Source: Synaphobranchus kaupii
Taxonomy: Eukaryota; Chordata; Actinopteri; Anguilliformes; Synaphobranchidae
Assembly: GCA_029718625.1 (NCBI GenBank)
Contig: CM056380.1
Coordinates: forward strand, 100,241,971-100,305,970
Length of the DNA stretch: 64,000 bases
Direction of reading: 5' to 3'
Position 1 is the first letter of the stretch. The number at the start of each line of letters is the position of its first letter. The translations under genes and the position numbers were made by a program. Positions 60,481 through 64,000 of this stretch are shown here, in pieces. The notes under the pieces were generated by a model. It was not told the origin of the DNA and made no database searches. It saw only the letters and a list, made by a program, of their open reading frames with translations.

Positions 60481-63439
60481 AATCTTACACAATATATAAT
60501 ATAGTGTGAACATATCTAAAAATACACTTGTCCAACTATCATATGAATGTATTTGAATGTATATGAATGGATTTGATAAGATTATGATTTCTGCTGGTAA
60601 AATAATTGTTTTCATCCGACCAAGGAATTGTTTTCAATGGGTCACAGAACTCATTGAACTTGAAGGAGTTCTGTGTCTGTTATAAGACTGTTATGAAACT
60701 GGTTTAAAGACCCATCAGTCAGATTCAGCTAACACATTAATTTATGTTAATTTCTTCTTCTTTTTTATTTCATCACACTCTTCCAGATTTTCTCAGCCAA
60801 AGAATCAAAGGTTCATTTACTCAAAAGATGTTCAATGAGATCATGGCTTAGGTCCATTAAGAAGCAAAGTGGACTTCTCTCACTTCAGCCAAGACAGCTT
60901 AACTGCTTCAATTCTCTGCTTCCACTGCAGCCAATTGTATTGAATTTCAGACATTGGGTGACATGAGATCTCTGTGAAAATGGAAGTGAAAGAGCCAAAT
61001 GAACTGTATTGTCAATCAAGAGCCTGAAATAATGCATTAAATGTTGTATATGCACTAGTATCCTGAGATCATATGACAGGTAAACATAAAACAGTTGGGT
61101 CTGAGAAAGGTTTCATATAATTTTGGCTGTGGGACTCAGGGACAAAACCTGAGGTGGAAACAAAACCTTCTAGACCTTAAACACAATCCATTATAATCAG
61201 TTGTTGTTCGTTGTGTCATGGTTATTAGCAGCCTCTGCGGTTTCTGCGCTCGGTTTTCTTTTTGGCGTCGTTGGGACGCTCTATCTGATTTTGTCCGCCT
61301 CCATTCCGGTGTTTGAATCTCACTCGGCAATTATCCCTTTCACCTGTTTTGGATTTCCTGCTTATTATATATAGCTCAGGACTTCCACCTTTCGGCACTT
61401 CGATATTGTCTTTGCTATGTTGACAACGGAGTCTGTAAGGTATAGGAAATTTGGTCACTGCATTTCTGGTTTGTACGAATAAGAAACGCAGCAAGTCCGG
61501 TTAAGAATTAGGATTAGATTGGTTTTCTCTTGCTCCCGATCCTGTGTTATCTCCGTCCTGGTGCGGTTACTTCTGCTTTTGTGGCGGATCTTTCTAGATA
61601 CGCTTTTAGAAATCCTTATCGGTCGCGTTTGGTTCTCCGAACCTTACACTCCCCCTTACACGTTGCTAATATTTAGCTCTTCTTATATTGTTGTATTCCT
61701 CTTATCCAGTATGTCACTTGGAACATGTTATTCTTCAGTGATACAAAAGGCCGACCTAAACCTTGATAACTTAAATGCATCCTGGTACAGCTGTTTTGCT
61801 TTGTGAATAAAGTACAATTTAATTGTAATTTATACAACAAGTACATTATAGTGAGAATTCCACCATAACTGGTACTGTACAAAGATAAATAATAATAAAA
61901 ATAATATTTTTTAAATTTTGCAGAAGACAATAATACAATAACTGCCAATTAACATTTTAAAAGTCACTCTAATTCTTTCACTCAAATGTATCTGTCTCTT
62001 CTTCCCACTGGGTATATATTATACAAATATCCAGTAGCATGCAGCAATGCTTACCTAATCAGGCCAGTCATTGTTTTGTTTACCAATCAAGTAAATACAT
62101 GCACTGTTACTGACAGAACATTAAAAAGCATAGGAGGCAATGTAAAGTAGCACTGCACAGTTACAGCAACTCAACACCTCAGCACAATAGCAAACTAGCA
62201 CAGGAAAATATATTTTTTTAAATGGTTTTTGGTTACATATATACAAAAATTAAATGTACATAGTATATTTGTAAAGTTAATATACCGCATTTTGTAGTTT
62301 TTAAAAGAGAGAATCAAAGTGTGCCACAAAGGATAACTAACAAAGTACAGAACAGAGCTTAGATGGCCAGCGGCTATGTACAGTTATAAATGGTTAATGT
62401 GGCTTTTATAGATTTCCTTTCTGTACGATAAATGGGACACAAGTTTTGCCAGTGGAAAACCTAAATTATAGCTGTAGCACTGTGTCAACTCGTCTGGTGC
62501 AAGACAAGGTTAGACACTGTCATATCACTGGTTATTGCAGCAGACATTTAACCTTTGATCTCATTCGTGTCACACCTCAGTGCTAAGTACAGCCCCATTA
62601 CTGTAAATACTTGTCACTTTCTTGGAGACAGGCCTGCAGTTTTAATGGTTTATACTCTTGATCCATACTCAAAGGTTTTAGACAGATTTAATTTAGGTTT
62701 TTTTTCACTCTCTCTCTCTCTTAAACTTCAGTGCGTTTCTTATGCGCTCTAAGATGTTTTTCAAATTTGAGACGGCACACATTCCAGCTTTAAGAGGCCA
62801 TAGATGAATGATTAAACACAAACTCAAAATAGGTTGACTAAGGATGAAAAGCATGCATTAAAATAGCTGGTGGCAGGGCAATGTGCTGTCTTGCGCTGCC
62901 AAAGTTATCCTCACTGTCGATTCATGTTTTAGCGGACGGTTAAAAGCATGTCCAACGCAACATATTCTAAGACGTATGTGACCACAGCTGGAAAAAAGAA
63001 GACATTTTAAATCAGATAAATACATTTCAGATTCATGCACAGCAGTGCAGCTGTATTAATATTTCACAGTGATATTATATAATATTTCAGCCGTTATGCT
63101 TTTATATGTCAGCAAACATTATAAAACTCGGCAAGCAATCAGCAAGGTGTGGCCTAGCAATAAAATACGGTTTGGGAAAGATGACTGCTGTTGGAATGAG
63201 CTTGTGATCCTATAGTATAGTGTGCTGTACAGATGATCCATCTCTGTTGTGCCTTGCACATACTTGTGGGGGGTAGCCATGTGACAGAATATGAGGGATA
63301 TATTGATAAATTGATTTTGTCAGGCCTCGTCGCCGTGGTGACATCCGTGCTGTGGTCCCACACCCTGCTGGCGGTCATATTAATGGTTCCCTAAGCCTTT
63401 CTCAAGAAGCCCTTTAGCTGTATGTGTGTGTGGCGTGCG

Positions 63440-63442
<3 letters not shown>
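60481..63442. other. Intergenic stretch, no gene seen
   Basis: AT-rich apart from a GC- and CpG-richer block at about 61216-61680, which has a TATATATAG box and frames on both strands. I considered a solo LTR but could not find matching ends or a target duplication. CT-rich tract at 62708-62722. Confidence 0.5.

Positions 63443-63481
<39 letters not shown>
63443..63481. repeat. (GT)n microsatellite
   Basis: About 19 GT units. Confidence 0.96.
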
Positions 63482-63483
<2 letters not shown>

Positions 63484-63689
63484 TTTTTATTCTCCCTGTC
63501 TGCTTTGTGCAATGATTGTACATCTGTGCCAGCCACATTTATGACATCAAGGGTACACATCAGATGATCAATATGCTTGCACAAAACAAATAGCACAGGG
63601 CTTTAGTTTAAGCCATTACCCCTTAAAAAGTTCAGCTGCGACTCAAAGTTTCCTGGTACTCACAACCACACACATAATTCTATTCTGAG

Positions 63690-64000
63690 AAACTAATACA
63701 TGCTTTTATTGAGTAGACTTGACTACGGCAATGCCCTTTTTGCCTCATTATCTATTAGCAACCAGTTACAGTTAGTCCAAAGCTCTGCTGCTCCTTTGTT
63801 AACTAAAACCAGAACTCCTGTCTTAAAAGCTTTTCATTGGCTACCTGTTTGTGTTAGGATTGATTTTAAAGTTCTTCAGTTTATAAGTATCTTCATGGCC
63901 TAGCACTCACTTACTTATCTGACTTGCTATTAAGGTATGTGCCCAACAGGGCCCTCAGATTCTCTTTTTTACACCAAGATACGGGACTCAGACATTTGGC
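63690..64000 (+). pseudogene. L2-like LINE, reverse transcriptase C-terminal region (truncated by window edge)
   Basis: Reading from about 63690 gives LLLSRLDYGNALFASLSIS, then NQLQLVQSSAAPLLTKTRT and FHWLPVCVRIDFKVL. This matches the region after the polymerase core in L2-clade LINEs (SRLDYCNALY, LQLVQNAAARVLT, LHWLPV..RI.FK.L). A TAG at 63901-63903 replaces the position after the usual FKAL.GLAP stretch, and further matches lie beyond it. It is a dead copy, 5'-truncated or entered from outside the family's start; it runs off the right edge. Confidence 0.85.

Noticed and set aside
61216..61810. Solo LTR
   Set aside because: No TG...CA ends with a matching short target duplication could be found.
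63414..63596. His/Thr-repeat minus frame
   Set aside because: Generated by the GT microsatellite.

Overview
The window looks like nuclear DNA from a ray-finned (teleost) fish. The evidence is one unmistakable vertebrate coding exon with a canonical splice donor, AT-leaning non-coding DNA full of microsatellites, and fish-type mobile elements (Tc1, PIF/Harbinger-like, TTAA-target foldback elements, an L2-like LINE, an RTE/L2-type retroposed tail, a SINE relic). The species cannot be read from the sequence. Almost none of the many short open frames look like protein-coding genes.

The only confident gene is magi1 (membrane-associated guanylate kinase with WW and PDZ domains 1), on the minus strand. 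Its first coding exon runs from the ATG at 46290 down to 45993, where a GTAAGT donor follows. It encodes the N-terminus and nearly all of the atypical N-terminal PDZ domain (PDZ0). Everything below 45992 is inferred to be the first intron, at least 46 kb long and open at the left edge. Positions above about 46380 are 5' flank (promoter side) or intergenic.

Intron (1-45992): mostly unique non-coding DNA with CpG-denser patches (about 8.27-8.73, 12.64-13.31, 14.27-14.35, 15.18-15.55, 22.32-22.64 and 34.39-34.68 kb) that could be regulatory. Mobile elements are a decayed PIF/Harbinger-like element (4020-4600), a Penelope/hammerhead-like fragment (about 8040-8165), a deleted Tc1 element (10707-11246), a hAT-like element (25381-26557), a young TTAA foldback element (27930-28585), a second Harbinger-like element with an open MYB/SANT-like frame (29051-30026) and a small foldback MITE (43634-43817). 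Tandem arrays lie at 13577-13805 (about 57-60 bp, degenerate), 27337-27475 (39 bp), 31032-31126 (31-32 bp, G-rich) and 35975-36612 (42 bp, 15 copies).

5' flank (46291-64000): an out-of-frame uORF overlaps the magi1 start. A CpG-rich block at about 49.54-50.19 kb carries a 215-codon minus-strand frame, and a second CpG-rich block lies at 53.70-53.99 kb. Two copies of one palindromic TA-flanked MITE family (50408-50803 and 59928-60215), a retroposed LINE tail with a 14-bp target-site duplication (56583-56948), a second TTAA element (57571-58291), a SINE relic (about 60345-60480) and a truncated L2-like LINE (63690 to the edge) fill much of the rest. I found no tRNA, rRNA, CRISPR array, operon or other prokaryotic feature, and no sign of a novel multi-gene system. 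The most interesting signals are structural (phased minisatellite, perfect hairpins, foldback elements) and possible unannotated promoters.
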